In this document: positions 19,197-28,290 of the stretch, one piece after another
How the letters are laid out: every line of letters begins with the position of its first letter
Numbering within the stretch: the stretch's first letter is position 1
Assembly: GCF_000708715.2 (NCBI RefSeq)
Contig: NZ_JENB01000004.1
Span: 124,001-188,000, forward strand
DNA: 64,000 nucleotides
Source of the DNA: Pseudomonas putida W15Oct28
GTDB lineage: Bacteria; Pseudomonadota; Gammaproteobacteria; Pseudomonadales; Pseudomonadaceae
Direction: 5' to 3'
Notes under the pieces: generated by a model
Database searches by the model: none
What the model was told of the DNA's origin: nothing
Seen by the model: the letters and a program-made list of their open reading frames with translations, nothing else
Program-made: the position numbers and the translations under genes

Positions 19197-19397
19197 GAGC
19201 TCTCCTGATGAGTGCTCCAGAAAATCGGCTGGAGTATACCGAAGCCGGGCGCCTCACTGCAGCGATGCGGCAAAGCGCCACACTTTGTCACAGGTTGATG
19301 ATGGCACTTTTGAACCCACTACACTGTTGCCGGTCTGATGGGCCATGCGTGGAATGGATGACCAGACCCCACGCCTTTTATTGCCAAGGAGTACCAC

Positions 19398-20114
19398 ATG
19401 CAAATCCCACGTCGCGGCGCCGCCCTGATCCTGTCTTGCGGCTTGCTCGCCAGCCTGCCGGCGCAGGCTGGCGATGAGCCACGTTACAACCAGGTATCGC
19501 TGCGTGCCGAAGTGAGCAAGGAAGTGGCGCGCGACCTGATGGTCGTGACCCTGTACAGCGAAGCGCAGAACACCGACCCGGGCAAGCTTGCCAAGCAGAT
19601 CACCGAAACCATGAACAAGGCCGTGCAGCAGTCGCGCCAGGTCAAGGACGTGAAGATCAGCCAGGGCAGCCGCAACAGCTACCCGGTCTATGACAGCAAG
19701 GGCCAGAAGATCACCGGCTGGCGCGAGCGCGCCGAGCTGCGCCTGGAAAGCGACAACTTCCCGGCCCTGTCCCAGCTCACTGCCGACCTGCTGCAAGAGC
19801 TGAAAATGGGCGGCATGGACTTCTCCATCGCCCCGGCCACGCGCAAGTCCAGCGAGGATGCACTGCTCAAGGACGCGGTCGATGCCTTCAAGGCGCGCGC
19901 ACAACTGGCCACCGAAGCGCTGGGCGGCAAGGGCTACAAAGTGGTCAGCCTGAACCTCAACAGCAGCGGTTACCCGCGCCCGTACCTGCGCAGTGCGCCG
20001 ATGGCAATGAAAGCCATGGGGGCTGATGAAGCAGCGCCGGCACCGGATATCGAGGCGGGCACCAGTGAAGTGAGCATGAATGCCGATGGCCTGATCGAAG
20101 TGCAGATGCCCTGA
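19398..20114 (+). CDS. Periplasmic SIMPL-domain protein (DUF541)
   Basis: A 238-residue protein with a Sec signal peptide ending around LPAQAGDE (residues 20-27), then a SIMPL/DUF541 domain. The family forms oligomeric assemblies in the periplasm or outside and includes E. coli YggE, linked to oxidative stress. A good ribosome site (AAGGAG) precedes the ATG. It is divergent from roxS with ~200 bases between, a neighbourhood also seen in P. aeruginosa. It has its own terminator, so it is probably not part of the dipeptide operon. Confidence 0.88.
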   Translation: MQIPRRGAALILSCGLLASLPAQAGDEPRYNQVSLRAEVSKEVARDLMVVTLYSEAQNTDPGKLAKQITETMNKAVQQSRQVKDVKISQGSRNSYPVYDSKGQKITGWRERAELRLESDNFPALSQLTADLLQELKMGGMDFSIAPATRKSSEDALLKDAVDAFKARAQLATEALGGKGYKVVSLNLNSSGYPRPYLRSAPMAMKAMGADEAAPAPDIEAGTSEVSMNADGLIEVQMP

Positions 20115-20121
20115 GATTGCC

Positions 20122-20142
20122 GGGGGCGCTTTGCGCCCCTTT
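20122..20142 (+). terminator. Terminator of the SIMPL-domain gene
   Basis: GC-rich stem GGGGCGC/GCGCCCC with a 3-base loop, followed by TTT, 8 bases after the stop codon. Confidence 0.7.
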
Positions 20143-20161
20143 CCGGGGTCCGGAGCCCGCC

Positions 20162-20215
20162 AAGGCCGCTCCCATAAACAGCAGCGAACACTTTCCCTTG
20201 TGGGAGCGGCCTCGC
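20162..20215. repeat. Short REP-like pair, AAGGCCGCTCCCA type
   Basis: AAGGCCGCTCCCA and its complement TGGGAGCGGCCT separated by ~25 bases. It resembles the AAGGCCGCTCCTACA elements at 31195-31279 and 55181-55295 but is shorter and diverged. Confidence 0.65.
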
Positions 20216-20221
20216 GTCCCG

Positions 20222-20246
20222 ATGGGCTGCAAAGCAGCCCCATTTT
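20222..20246 (+). terminator. Second hairpin terminator before dppA
   Basis: Perfect 7-bp stem GGGCTGC/GCAGCCC with AAA loop, followed by CATTTT. It separates the SIMPL transcript from the dipeptide locus. Confidence 0.7.
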
Positions 20247-20428
20247 AACCGATTCAGACCTTTCCTACGCACCACCAAGGTGCGCCCTACGTCTCCCCCC
20301 GCCTAGAAACATCTCGCAAAATGCCATCATTTTGCCTGCGCAAACGTTTAACTTCGTCGAAAGTTATACCGATGCGACATCCATGTACGGTCGTACCACT
20401 TTTCCGGCGCCAACTATCCTTCTACCTG

Positions 20429-20457
20429 TTGCATTGGGAACACCCCCTGCATAAGTA
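20429..20457 (+). promoter_or_regulatory. Putative sigma-70 promoter of the dipeptide locus
   Basis: TTGCAT, a 17-base spacer, then TAAGTA(T), 57 bases before the dppA start. Spacing is ideal and both boxes are near consensus. Confidence 0.55.
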
Positions 20458-20514
20458 TCCTCAGGTCGGCTCACGAGGCCACCTCATCCAAAAAATGACA
20501 ACAATGAGGCCACC

Positions 20515-22140
20515 ATGCTCAAACACGCAGTCATTCCGTTCCTGCTTGGCGCAGGCTTGCTCACCGGTGCACCGTCGGCCCTGGCCGCGTCCAACCTGGT
20601 GTTCTGCTCAGAAGGCAGCCCGGCCGGTTTCGACCCGGGGCAGTACACCACCGGGACCGACTTCGACGCCTCGGCAGAGACCGTGTTCAACCGCCTGACC
20701 CAGTTCGAACGCGGCGGCACTGCGGTCATCCCGGGCCTGGCGAGCAAATGGGAAGTGTCCGACGACGGCAAGACCTACACCTTCCACCTGCGCGAAGGGG
20801 TCAAGTTCCATACCACCGACTACTTCAAGCCCAGCCGCCCCTTCAACGCCGACGACGTGCTGTTCACCTTCAACCGCATGCTCGACAAGGACAACCCGTT
20901 CCGTAAGGCCTACCCCACCGAGTTCCCGTACTTCACCGACATGGGCATGGACAAGAACATCGCCAAGGTGGACAAGCTCGACGAGCACAAGGTGAAGTTC
21001 ACCCTCAACGAGGTCGACGCAGCCTTCATCCAGAACCTGGCCATGAGTTTTGCTTCCATCCAGTCGGCCGAATACGCCGACCAGTTGCTCAAGAACGGCA
21101 AGGCCGCCGACATCAACCAGAAGCCGATCGGCACCGGCCCGTTCGTGTTCAGCAAGTACCAGAAGGACGCGCAGATCCGTTTCAAGGGCAACAAGGACTA
21201 CTGGAAGCCCGATGACGTGAAGATCGACAACCTGATCTTCGCCATCACCACCGATGCCTCAGTGCGCATGCAGAAGCTCAAGAAGAACGAGTGCCAGGTC
21301 ACCCTCTTCCCACGCCCGGCGGATATCGAGCCGCTAAAGAAAGACCCCAAGCTGAAAATGCCTGACCAAGCCGGTTTCAACCTCGGCTACATCGCCTACA
21401 ACGTGATGGACAAGATCAAGGGCAGCAACGAGCCCAACCCCATGGCCCAGCTGAAAGTGCGCCAGGCGCTGGACATGGCCGTGGACAAGAAAAAGATCAT
21501 CGAGTCGGTCTACCAGGGCGCCGGCCAGTTGGCAGTCAACGGCATGCCGCCAACCCAGTGGTCGTATGACGACAGCATCAAGGACGCCGCATTCGACCCC
21601 GAAAAGGCCAAACAGCTGCTCAAGGAAGCCGGCATCAAGGAAGGCACCGAGATCACCCTGTGGGCCATGCCCGTGCAACGCCCGTACAACCCCAACGCCA
21701 AGCTGATGGCCGAAATGCTCCAGTCCGACTGGGCCAAGATCGGTATCAAGGCGAAGATCGTCAGCTATGAATGGGGCGAATACATCAAACGCTCCAAAGG
21801 TGGCGAACAGGGCGCCATGCTGATTGGCTGGAGCGGCGACAACGGTGACCCGGACAACTGGCTGGGCACCCTCTACGGCTGCGATGCCGTCGACGGCAAC
21901 AACTTCTCCAAGTGGTGCTACAAGCCCTACGACGACCTGATCAAACAGGCCAAGGCCACCTCCGACCAGGCCAAGCGCACCGAGCTGTACCAGCAGGCGC
22001 AGCACATCCTGAAGGAGCAGGTGCCGATCACCCCGATCGCCCACTCCACCGTGTACCAGCCCATGAGCGCCAAGGTGAAGGACTTCAAGATCAGCCCGTT
22101 TGCGCTGAACGCCTTCTACGGTGTCAGCGTGGACAAATAG
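20515..22140 (+). CDS. dppA: Dipeptide ABC transporter substrate-binding protein, copy 1
   Basis: A 541-residue periplasmic binding protein of the SBP_bac_5 (DppA/OppA) family, with a signal peptide ending near PSALAAS (residues 20-27). The DppA block CSEGSPAGFDPGQYTTGTDF follows directly. DppA delivers di- and tripeptides to DppBCDF and, in E. coli, also haem and chemotaxis signals. It is the first of three paralogues in this locus; copies 1 and 2 share long identical stretches such as LWAMPVQRPYNPNAKLMAEM. A hairpin terminator follows the gene. Confidence 0.95.
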   Translation: MLKHAVIPFLLGAGLLTGAPSALAASNLVFCSEGSPAGFDPGQYTTGTDFDASAETVFNRLTQFERGGTAVIPGLASKWEVSDDGKTYTFHLREGVKFHTTDYFKPSRPFNADDVLFTFNRMLDKDNPFRKAYPTEFPYFTDMGMDKNIAKVDKLDEHKVKFTLNEVDAAFIQNLAMSFASIQSAEYADQLLKNGKAADINQKPIGTGPFVFSKYQKDAQIRFKGNKDYWKPDDVKIDNLIFAITTDASVRMQKLKKNECQVTLFPRPADIEPLKKDPKLKMPDQAGFNLGYIAYNVMDKIKGSNEPNPMAQLKVRQALDMAVDKKKIIESVYQGAGQLAVNGMPPTQWSYDDSIKDAAFDPEKAKQLLKEAGIKEGTEITLWAMPVQRPYNPNAKLMAEMLQSDWAKIGIKAKIVSYEWGEYIKRSKGGEQGAMLIGWSGDNGDPDNWLGTLYGCDAVDGNNFSKWCYKPYDDLIKQAKATSDQAKRTELYQQAQHILKEQVPITPIAHSTVYQPMSAKVKDFKISPFALNAFYGVSVDK

Positions 22141-22149
22141 GGTAGCTGC

Positions 22150-22176
22150 GGCACCTGCTGAATAGCGGGTGCCTTT
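22150..22176 (+). terminator. Hairpin terminator after dppA copy 1
   Basis: A GGCACC/GGTGCC stem with an inner GCT/AGC extension, followed by TTT and a C-run, 10 bases after the stop codon. It would make the first binding protein mainly monocistronic or partly attenuated. Confidence 0.65.
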
Positions 22177-22286
22177 CCCCCTCACCACCTCTTCATGTCG
22201 TCCCGCAGCTATCCGCCGCGGGGTCGGCGAACTGTTGCCGCCATTCGTACCCCGAGGCGGCGCAAACAGATGAAAAAGGACTCGCC

Positions 22287-23879
22287 ATGCGCCACACCAC
22301 TTGCCTATCCACCCTGCTGGCCCTGGGCCTGATCAGCCAGTCCCCGGCCCTGCTGGCCAACAACCTGGTGTTCTGCTCCGAAGGCAGCCCCGCCGGTTTC
22401 GACACCGCCCAGTACACCAGCGCCACCGACAACGACGCCGCCGAACCGGTCTACAACCGCCTGGTCGAGTTCGAGCGCGGCGGTACCGCCGTGCACCCTG
22501 CCCTGGCGACCCGCTGGGAGGTGTCCGACGATGGCCTGCGCTACACCTTTCACCTGCGCGAAGGGGTGAAGTTCCACAGCAACAAAGCCTTTTCCCCTGG
22601 CCGCGACTTCAACGCCGACGATGTGCTGTTCACCTTCAACCGCATGCTCGACAAAGGCCACCCGTTCCGCCAGGCCTACCCCACCGAGTTCCCCTACTTC
22701 ATCAGCATGGGCCTGGACAAGAACATCGCCCGCGTCGAAAAAATCGACCCGCTGACCGTGGCATTCACCCTGAACACGGTCGATGCCGCGTTCATCCAGA
22801 ACCTGGCCATGAGCTTCGCCTCCATTCTTTCCGCCGAATACGCCGAACACCTGATGGCCAGCGGAAAACCGAGCGACATCAACCAGCAGCCCATCGGCAC
22901 CGGGCCGTTCGTGTTCCAGCGTTATCAGAAGGACTCGCAGATCCGCTACAAGGGCAACAAGGCTTATTGGGCGCCGGATGAAGTGAAGATCGACAACCTG
23001 GTGTTCTCGATCAACATCGACCCTTCGGTACGTATCCAGAAGCTGCGCCGCAACGAATGCCAGGTCACCCTGCACCCGCGCCCGGCCGACCTGCCGGCGC
23101 TCAAGGCCGACAGTACGCTGCAGGTGCTGCAGCAACCGGGCTTCAACCTCGGCTATATCGCCTACAACACCCAGCACCCACCGTTCGACCGCCTGGAAGT
23201 GCGCCAGGCGATGGATATGGCAGTGAACAAGAAAGCCATCCTCCAGGCGGTGTATCAGGACTCGGGTCAATTGGCGGTCAACGCCATGCCACCGACCCAG
23301 TGGTCCTATGACGAGAGCCTCAAGGACGCACCCTACGACCCGGAAAAGGCCAAACAATTGCTCCAGCAGGCCGGCGTCAAACCTGGCACCGAAGTCACCC
23401 TGTGGGCCATGCCGGTGCAACGCCCGTACAACCCCAACGCCAAGCTGATGGCCGAAATGCTCCAGGCCGACTGGAACAAGCTCGGGTTCAAGGTGCGCAT
23501 CGTCAGCTACGAATGGGGCGAGTATCTCAAGCGCATGAAAAGCGGCGAGCACGACATCGCCCTGATTGGCTGGACCGGCGACAACGGCGACCCGGACAAC
23601 TGGCTGGGCACCCTCTACAGCTGCGATGCCATCGGCAGCAACAACTACTCGCTGTGGTGCGACCCGCAGTACGACAGCCTGGTCAAGCAGGCCAAGCAGG
23701 TCACCGACCAGGCGCAGCGCAGCGCCCTGTACCAGCAGGCCCAGCAGCGGCTCAAGCAGCAGGTGCCGATTACCCCGGTGGCGCATTCCACGGTGAACCA
23801 GCCGCTCAGCGTCAAGGTTTCCGGGTTCAAGGTCAGCCCGTTTGGGCGCAATGATTTCTCCGGTGTAAGTGTTGATTAA
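22287..23879 (+). CDS. dppA: Dipeptide ABC transporter substrate-binding protein, copy 2
   Basis: A 530-residue SBP_bac_5 protein with signal peptide (cleavage near SPALLANN, residues ~19-26) and the DppA start block CSEGSPAGFDTAQYTS. It is a clear paralogue of copy 1, with substitutions scattered along the whole length rather than in one block, so the duplication is not recent. Different substrate ranges among paralogous DppA proteins are known in P. aeruginosa. It has a separate ribosome site (AAAAGGA) and is followed by a repeat pair. Confidence 0.94.
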   Translation: MRHTTCLSTLLALGLISQSPALLANNLVFCSEGSPAGFDTAQYTSATDNDAAEPVYNRLVEFERGGTAVHPALATRWEVSDDGLRYTFHLREGVKFHSNKAFSPGRDFNADDVLFTFNRMLDKGHPFRQAYPTEFPYFISMGLDKNIARVEKIDPLTVAFTLNTVDAAFIQNLAMSFASILSAEYAEHLMASGKPSDINQQPIGTGPFVFQRYQKDSQIRYKGNKAYWAPDEVKIDNLVFSINIDPSVRIQKLRRNECQVTLHPRPADLPALKADSTLQVLQQPGFNLGYIAYNTQHPPFDRLEVRQAMDMAVNKKAILQAVYQDSGQLAVNAMPPTQWSYDESLKDAPYDPEKAKQLLQQAGVKPGTEVTLWAMPVQRPYNPNAKLMAEMLQADWNKLGFKVRIVSYEWGEYLKRMKSGEHDIALIGWTGDNGDPDNWLGTLYSCDAIGSNNYSLWCDPQYDSLVKQAKQVTDQAQRSALYQQAQQRLKQQVPITPVAHSTVNQPLSVKVSGFKVSPFGRNDFSGVSVD

Positions 23880-23891
23880 GCGTTAGCCAGT

Positions 23892-23990
23892 ACCGGCCTC
23901 TTCGCGGGCAAGCCCGCTCCCACAGGATCTCTACAGGTTCGGACCTTGCGCCCTACCTGTGGGAGCGGGCGAGCCCGCGAAAAGGCCGGC
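23892..23990. repeat. Paired REP-like palindrome, CTCTTCGCGGGCAAGCCCGC type
   Basis: Inverted ~33-base copies with a ~30-base spacer between dppA copy 2 and the porin gene. The central hexamer reads CAAG rather than CTTG in the left copy, that is, the inner palindrome is flipped relative to the sites at 14.7 and 17.3 kb. Confidence 0.88.
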
Positions 23991-24052
23991 ACAGTCAACA
24001 CGACTCCCCGATTTAGCCCGGCAACCCCGGGCAACTCTGGCAACACCGCAGC

Positions 24053-24076
24053 AAAAAACCCGGCCCACAAGGCCGG
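24053..24076 (-). terminator. Hairpin with T-run on the minus strand
   Basis: Perfect 6-bp stem CCGGCC/GGCCGG with a 5-base loop; read on the minus strand it is followed by TTTTTT, the form of an intrinsic terminator. No minus-strand gene ends here, so it may stop antisense transcription or simply fold in the porin leader. Confidence 0.45.
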
Positions 24077-24107
24077 CAATAACTAGAAAAAAATGGGAGC
24101 TTCAACC

Positions 24108-25487
24108 TTGAGAGTATTCACCCTGACCGCACTGGCCTTATCCATCAGTGCCTTTTCCAGCGTCGCCCAGGCCAACACCCAAAGCCAGGACTTCATCCCC
24201 ATCACCCTCAAAGACAGCAGCGAGCAGGCACAAGCCAGCGGCTTCATCGACGGCCAGAGCCTGTCCGGCACCACCCGCAACTGGTACGCCCGCGAACGTG
24301 CCGCACGCGCACCGCTGTGGCGCTACTACAAGGGCGACGGCACCCGCCACCCTACCCACAGCCGGGAAAACTGGCTGCAGGGCACCATCCTCAACTACAG
24401 CTCCGGTTTCACCCAAGGCACCGTGGGCATCGCCGTCGAGGCCGCTGCCTACAATGCCATCGCCCTGCAACAGAACCGCCAGGCGGTCGCAGGCCCCAAC
24501 AACCGCACCCTGACCCACAGCGATGGCGACCCCATCGGCCAGTGGAGCAAACTGGGCCTGGGCAATATCAAGGCGCGTGTGTCCAACACCACCCTTACCC
24601 TCGGCCGTCAGTCGGTGGACACGCCGATGATCGCCTACATCGGCAACCGCGCCTTGCCATCGAGCTTTCAGGGCGCGTTCCTGCACAGCGCCGAGTTCGA
24701 CAACCTGAGCTTCGACCTGGGCACCTTCGACCGTGTCTCGCCACGTACCGAACAAAGCCTGAGCAAGTTCCGCAGCGAATACGGCGCCACGGGTGTGGAA
24801 ACCGACCGCGCCAGCACCGCCGGCATCAACTACCAGCCATTCAAGAGCCTGAGCACCAGCCTGTACGCCACCCAGGTCGACGATTTCTGGAACCAGTACT
24901 ACTTCGGCGCCAACCACGTGCTCGGCGACAGCGCGGTGCTCAGCCTGAGCACCGGCCTGAACTACTACAAGACCGTCGATGCCGGCAGCCAGAAAATGGG
25001 CAAGATCGACAACGACACCTACAGCCTGTCGCTCGACCTGACCCACCAGGCCCACACCCTCGGTGCCTCCTGGCAGCAGGTCAACGGCAACGAATACTTC
25101 GACTACCTGCACGAAACCAACGGCATCTACCTGGCCAACTCGCTGCTGTCGGACTTCAACGGCCCCAACGAAAAATCGCTGAAGATCTCCTACGTACTGA
25201 ACATGGCGCCCTACGGCGTGCCGGGCCTGAAGTTCAACCTGTACAACGCCCGCGGCTGGGGCATCGACGGCACCCACTACCGCGGCACCGCCTACGACGT
25301 GAAAGGCCTGAACGGCGAAACCCACTACGAGTGGGGCATCGGCACCAGCTATGCGTTGCAGAGCGGGCCGCTGAAAGACACCAGCATCCGCGCCACTTAC
25401 ACCACCCACCGCGCCAGCAAGGCCCAGGCTGACGGCAGCCTGGACGAGTTCCGCGTGGTCACCACCATTCCATTCAACATTCTTTGA
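24108..25487 (+). CDS. opdP: OprD-family outer-membrane porin, dipeptide-type (OpdP-like)
   Basis: An OprD-family 18-strand porin of about 459 residues with a signal peptide (RVFTLTALALSISAFSSVAQA). Family marks include FIDGQSLSGTTRNWYARE, GTVGIAVEA and a C-terminal aromatic-rich strand ending FNIL. Members of this family pass basic amino acids and dipeptides; OpdP takes glycine-glutamate in P. aeruginosa. Its place among dppA copies supports peptide uptake. The start is uncertain: an ATG at 24093 lacks a ribosome site, but it creates GGGAG 8 bases before an in-frame TTG at 24108, which I prefer. Confidence 0.9.
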   Translation: MRVFTLTALALSISAFSSVAQANTQSQDFIPITLKDSSEQAQASGFIDGQSLSGTTRNWYARERAARAPLWRYYKGDGTRHPTHSRENWLQGTILNYSSGFTQGTVGIAVEAAAYNAIALQQNRQAVAGPNNRTLTHSDGDPIGQWSKLGLGNIKARVSNTTLTLGRQSVDTPMIAYIGNRALPSSFQGAFLHSAEFDNLSFDLGTFDRVSPRTEQSLSKFRSEYGATGVETDRASTAGINYQPFKSLSTSLYATQVDDFWNQYYFGANHVLGDSAVLSLSTGLNYYKTVDAGSQKMGKIDNDTYSLSLDLTHQAHTLGASWQQVNGNEYFDYLHETNGIYLANSLLSDFNGPNEKSLKISYVLNMAPYGVPGLKFNLYNARGWGIDGTHYRGTAYDVKGLNGETHYEWGIGTSYALQSGPLKDTSIRATYTTHRASKAQADGSLDEFRVVTTIPFNIL

Positions 25488-25567
25488 CCGCTGGCGCCCC
25501 GGCCCCCTTCGTGGCGGGCCGTGGCGGCTACGCTGGAATCAATGCAAAAGCAGGGAGCCTTCAACCC

Positions 25568-27178
25568 ATGCAGAGAGCTTTCATCAAGTCGCTACCGCTA
25601 CGCCTGGCCCTGGCCGCGCTGGTGCTGGGCAGCGCCACGCAGCTGGCCGCCAAACCGCTGGTGGTGTGCACCGAGGCCAGCCCGGAAGGGTTCGACGTTG
25701 CCCAGTACACCACCGCCGTCACCTTTGATGCTTCGGCAGAGACGCTCTTCAACCGGCTGGTCGACTTCAAGCCCGGCACCACTGACATCCAGCCAGCCCT
25801 GGCCGAGCGCTGGGATATCTCGCCAGACGGCCTGACCTACACCTTCCACCTGCGCCAAGGGGTGAAGTTCCACACCACCGACTACTTCAAGCCAACCCGC
25901 GATTTCAACGCCGACGACGTGCTGTGGAGCCTCAACCGCCAGCTGGACCCGAACCACCCGTGGCACGACAAGACCAGTGTCGGCTACCCGTATTTTGAAA
26001 GCATGGCCTTCAAAGAGCTGCTCAAGTCGGTGAAAAAGACCGACGAGCGTACCGTGGTGATCACCCTTGCCCGCCCGGAAGCGCCCTTCCTGCATGACAT
26101 GGCCATGGGTTTTACCTCGATCTACTCCGCCGAGTACGGCGACCAGTTGCTCAAGGCTGGTAAAACCGCCGAGCTGAACAGCAAGCCGATCGGCACCGGC
26201 CCGTTCATTTTCCAGCGCTACAACAAGGACGCGCAGGTCCGCTTCAAACCCAACCCGGACTACTTCCGCGGCAAACCGCCGGCCGAGGCCCTGGTGTTCG
26301 CCATTACCACCGACAGCAATGTGCGCCTGCAGAAGCTGCGCGCCAACGAATGCCAGGTCGCGTTGTACCCCAAGCCGGATGACGTGCCATCGATCAAGGC
26401 CGACCCGAAGCTCAAGGTCGCCGAGATCGAAGCGCTGGTCACCGGCTACATCGCCATGAATACCGAGCACAAATACCTCAGCGACGTACGCGTGCGCAAA
26501 GCCATCAATATGGCTTTCGACCGTCAGACCCACGTCGACCAGCTGTTTGGCAAAGGCAACGCGCTGGTGGGTGTGAACCCGTACCCACCGACCATGATCG
26601 GCTATAACAGCACCAACCAGAATCCACCTCGCGACCTCGACAAAGCGCGCGCCCTGCTCAAGGAAGCTGGCGTACCGGAGGGTACGGTAATCACCTTGTT
26701 CACCCGCAATGGGGGCGGCATGACCAACCCTAACCCGCGCTTGTCCGCCGAGATGCTGCAGGCCGACCTGAAACAGATCGGCCTGCAGCTGGATATCCGC
26801 GTGATGGAGTGGGCCGAAATGCTGCGACGCGCCAAGAAGGGCGAAGCCGACCTGGTGTCCACCGGATGGGCGGGCGACAACGGCGACCCGGACAACTTCC
26901 TCACCCCGCTGCTAAGTTGCGACGCCGCCAAGACCGGCGAGAACTACGCCCGCTGGTGCAACTCGAACTTCCAGGAACTGATCACCCGCGCCCGCGAGGT
27001 GATCGACAATGACGAGCGCGCAAGGCTCTATAGCGAGGCATTGAAGGTGTACGATGACGACCAACCCTGGATCAGCATGGCCCATCCGAAGATGTTCACC
27101 GCCATGCGTGACAACGTGGAGGGCTACGTGATCAGCCCTCTGACCAACAATAACTTCGCCACCACCAAGGTGAAGTAG
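25568..27178 (+). CDS. dppA: Dipeptide ABC transporter substrate-binding protein, copy 3
   Basis: A 536-residue SBP_bac_5 protein with signal peptide (cleavage near TQLAAKP, residues ~24-30), then CTEASPEGFDVAQYTTAVTF. It is more divergent from copies 1 and 2 than they are from each other (for instance LFTRNGGGMTNPNPRLSAEM at the position of LWAMPVQRPYNP). The ATG at 25568 is chosen because the extension upstream is not signal-like. As the binding protein nearest dppB it is the best candidate for the main partner of DppBCDF. Confidence 0.94.
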   Translation: MQRAFIKSLPLRLALAALVLGSATQLAAKPLVVCTEASPEGFDVAQYTTAVTFDASAETLFNRLVDFKPGTTDIQPALAERWDISPDGLTYTFHLRQGVKFHTTDYFKPTRDFNADDVLWSLNRQLDPNHPWHDKTSVGYPYFESMAFKELLKSVKKTDERTVVITLARPEAPFLHDMAMGFTSIYSAEYGDQLLKAGKTAELNSKPIGTGPFIFQRYNKDAQVRFKPNPDYFRGKPPAEALVFAITTDSNVRLQKLRANECQVALYPKPDDVPSIKADPKLKVAEIEALVTGYIAMNTEHKYLSDVRVRKAINMAFDRQTHVDQLFGKGNALVGVNPYPPTMIGYNSTNQNPPRDLDKARALLKEAGVPEGTVITLFTRNGGGMTNPNPRLSAEMLQADLKQIGLQLDIRVMEWAEMLRRAKKGEADLVSTGWAGDNGDPDNFLTPLLSCDAAKTGENYARWCNSNFQELITRAREVIDNDERARLYSEALKVYDDDQPWISMAHPKMFTAMRDNVEGYVISPLTNNNFATTKVK

Positions 27179-27269
27179 AACAACAACGACCGCCGGCAAC
27201 CCACACGGGGACCGGCGGCACTGCCGTACCGGGCTGATTGCCCTACGGTCTGATGAGGTAACCCCGACA

Positions 27270-28280
27270 ATGTTGAGTTTTATTGCCCGGCGCCTTGGCC
27301 TGCTGATACCGACCTTTTTCGGCATCACCTTGCTGACCTTTGCGCTCATACGCCTGATTCCCGGCGACCCGGTGGAAGTGATGATGGGCGAGCGCAGGGT
27401 CGACCCCGAAATGCACGCCCAGGCCATGGAACGCCTTGGCCTGAACAAGCCACTGCCGGCCCAGTACCTGGACTACGTCGGCAAGCTCGCCCAGGGTGAC
27501 CTCGGCGAATCGCTGCGCACCCGCGAAAGCGTGTGGACCGAGTTCCTCACGCTGTTCCCGGCCACCCTTGAGCTGGCCTTCGCCGCCCTGCTGTTCGCCG
27601 GCACCTTTGGCCTGCTGGCCGGGGTGATCGCGGCGCTCAAGCGCGGTTCACTGTTCGACCACGGGGTGATGGGCATTTCCCTTGCAGGCTACTCGATGCC
27701 GATCTTCTGGTGGGGCCTGATCCTGATCATGTTCTTCTCGGTAAGCCTGGGCTGGACCCCGGTGTCCGGGCGCATCGACCTGCTTTACGACATTGAGCCG
27801 AAGACCGGTTTCATGCTCATCGACACCCTGCTCAGCGATGAAGAAGGCGCGTTCAAGGACGCGGTGATGCACCTGATATTGCCGGCCATCGTGCTCGGCA
27901 CCATCCCGCTGGCGGTAATCGCCCGCATGACCCGTTCGTCGATGCTTGAAGTGCTGCGCGAGGACTACATCCGCACCGCCCGTGCCAAGGGCCTTTCGCC
28001 CGCCCGGGTGGTGTTCGTGCATGGCCTGCGCAACGCCCTGATTCCGGTGCTGACGGTGTTCGGCCTGCAGGTCGGCACGCTACTGGCCGGTGCGGTGCTG
28101 ACCGAAACCATCTTTTCCTGGCCGGGCATCGGCAAGTGGCTGATCGAAGCCATCGGTGCCCGTGACTACCCCGTGGTCCAGAACGGCATCCTGTTGATCG
28201 CCTGCCTGGTGATCCTGGTCAACTTCGTCGTGGACATCCTCTACGGCCTGGCCAACCCACGCATCCGTCATCAGCGCTGA
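27270..28280 (+). CDS. dppB: Dipeptide ABC transporter permease DppB
   Basis: A 336-residue inner-membrane permease with six helices. The N-terminal MLSFIARRLGLLIPTFFGIT is typical of DppB/OppB, and the EAA loop that contacts the ATPase is RTARAKGLSPARVVFVHGLR. It pairs with DppC. The 91-base gap from the third dppA contains a weak GGCGGCActGCCG hairpin, compatible with lower expression of the membrane components. Confidence 0.97.
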   Translation: MLSFIARRLGLLIPTFFGITLLTFALIRLIPGDPVEVMMGERRVDPEMHAQAMERLGLNKPLPAQYLDYVGKLAQGDLGESLRTRESVWTEFLTLFPATLELAFAALLFAGTFGLLAGVIAALKRGSLFDHGVMGISLAGYSMPIFWWGLILIMFFSVSLGWTPVSGRIDLLYDIEPKTGFMLIDTLLSDEEGAFKDAVMHLILPAIVLGTIPLAVIARMTRSSMLEVLREDYIRTARAKGLSPARVVFVHGLRNALIPVLTVFGLQVGTLLAGAVLTETIFSWPGIGKWLIEAIGARDYPVVQNGILLIACLVILVNFVVDILYGLANPRIRHQR

Positions 28281-28290
28281 GGCCTTTGCC

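Larger units (their letters stand above)
20115..20514 (+). other. 400-base intergenic region before the first dppA
   Basis: From left to right this gap holds a hairpin after the SIMPL gene, a short inverted repeat pair, a second hairpin with T-run, about 180 bases without visible structure, and a good sigma-70 promoter followed by a ~55-base leader. No coding sequence was recognised. Confidence 0.7.

Noticed and set aside
20515..23879. dppA copies 1 and 2 as one gene broken by a frameshift
   Set aside because: Each has its own start, signal peptide and stop, and a terminator and leader separate them.
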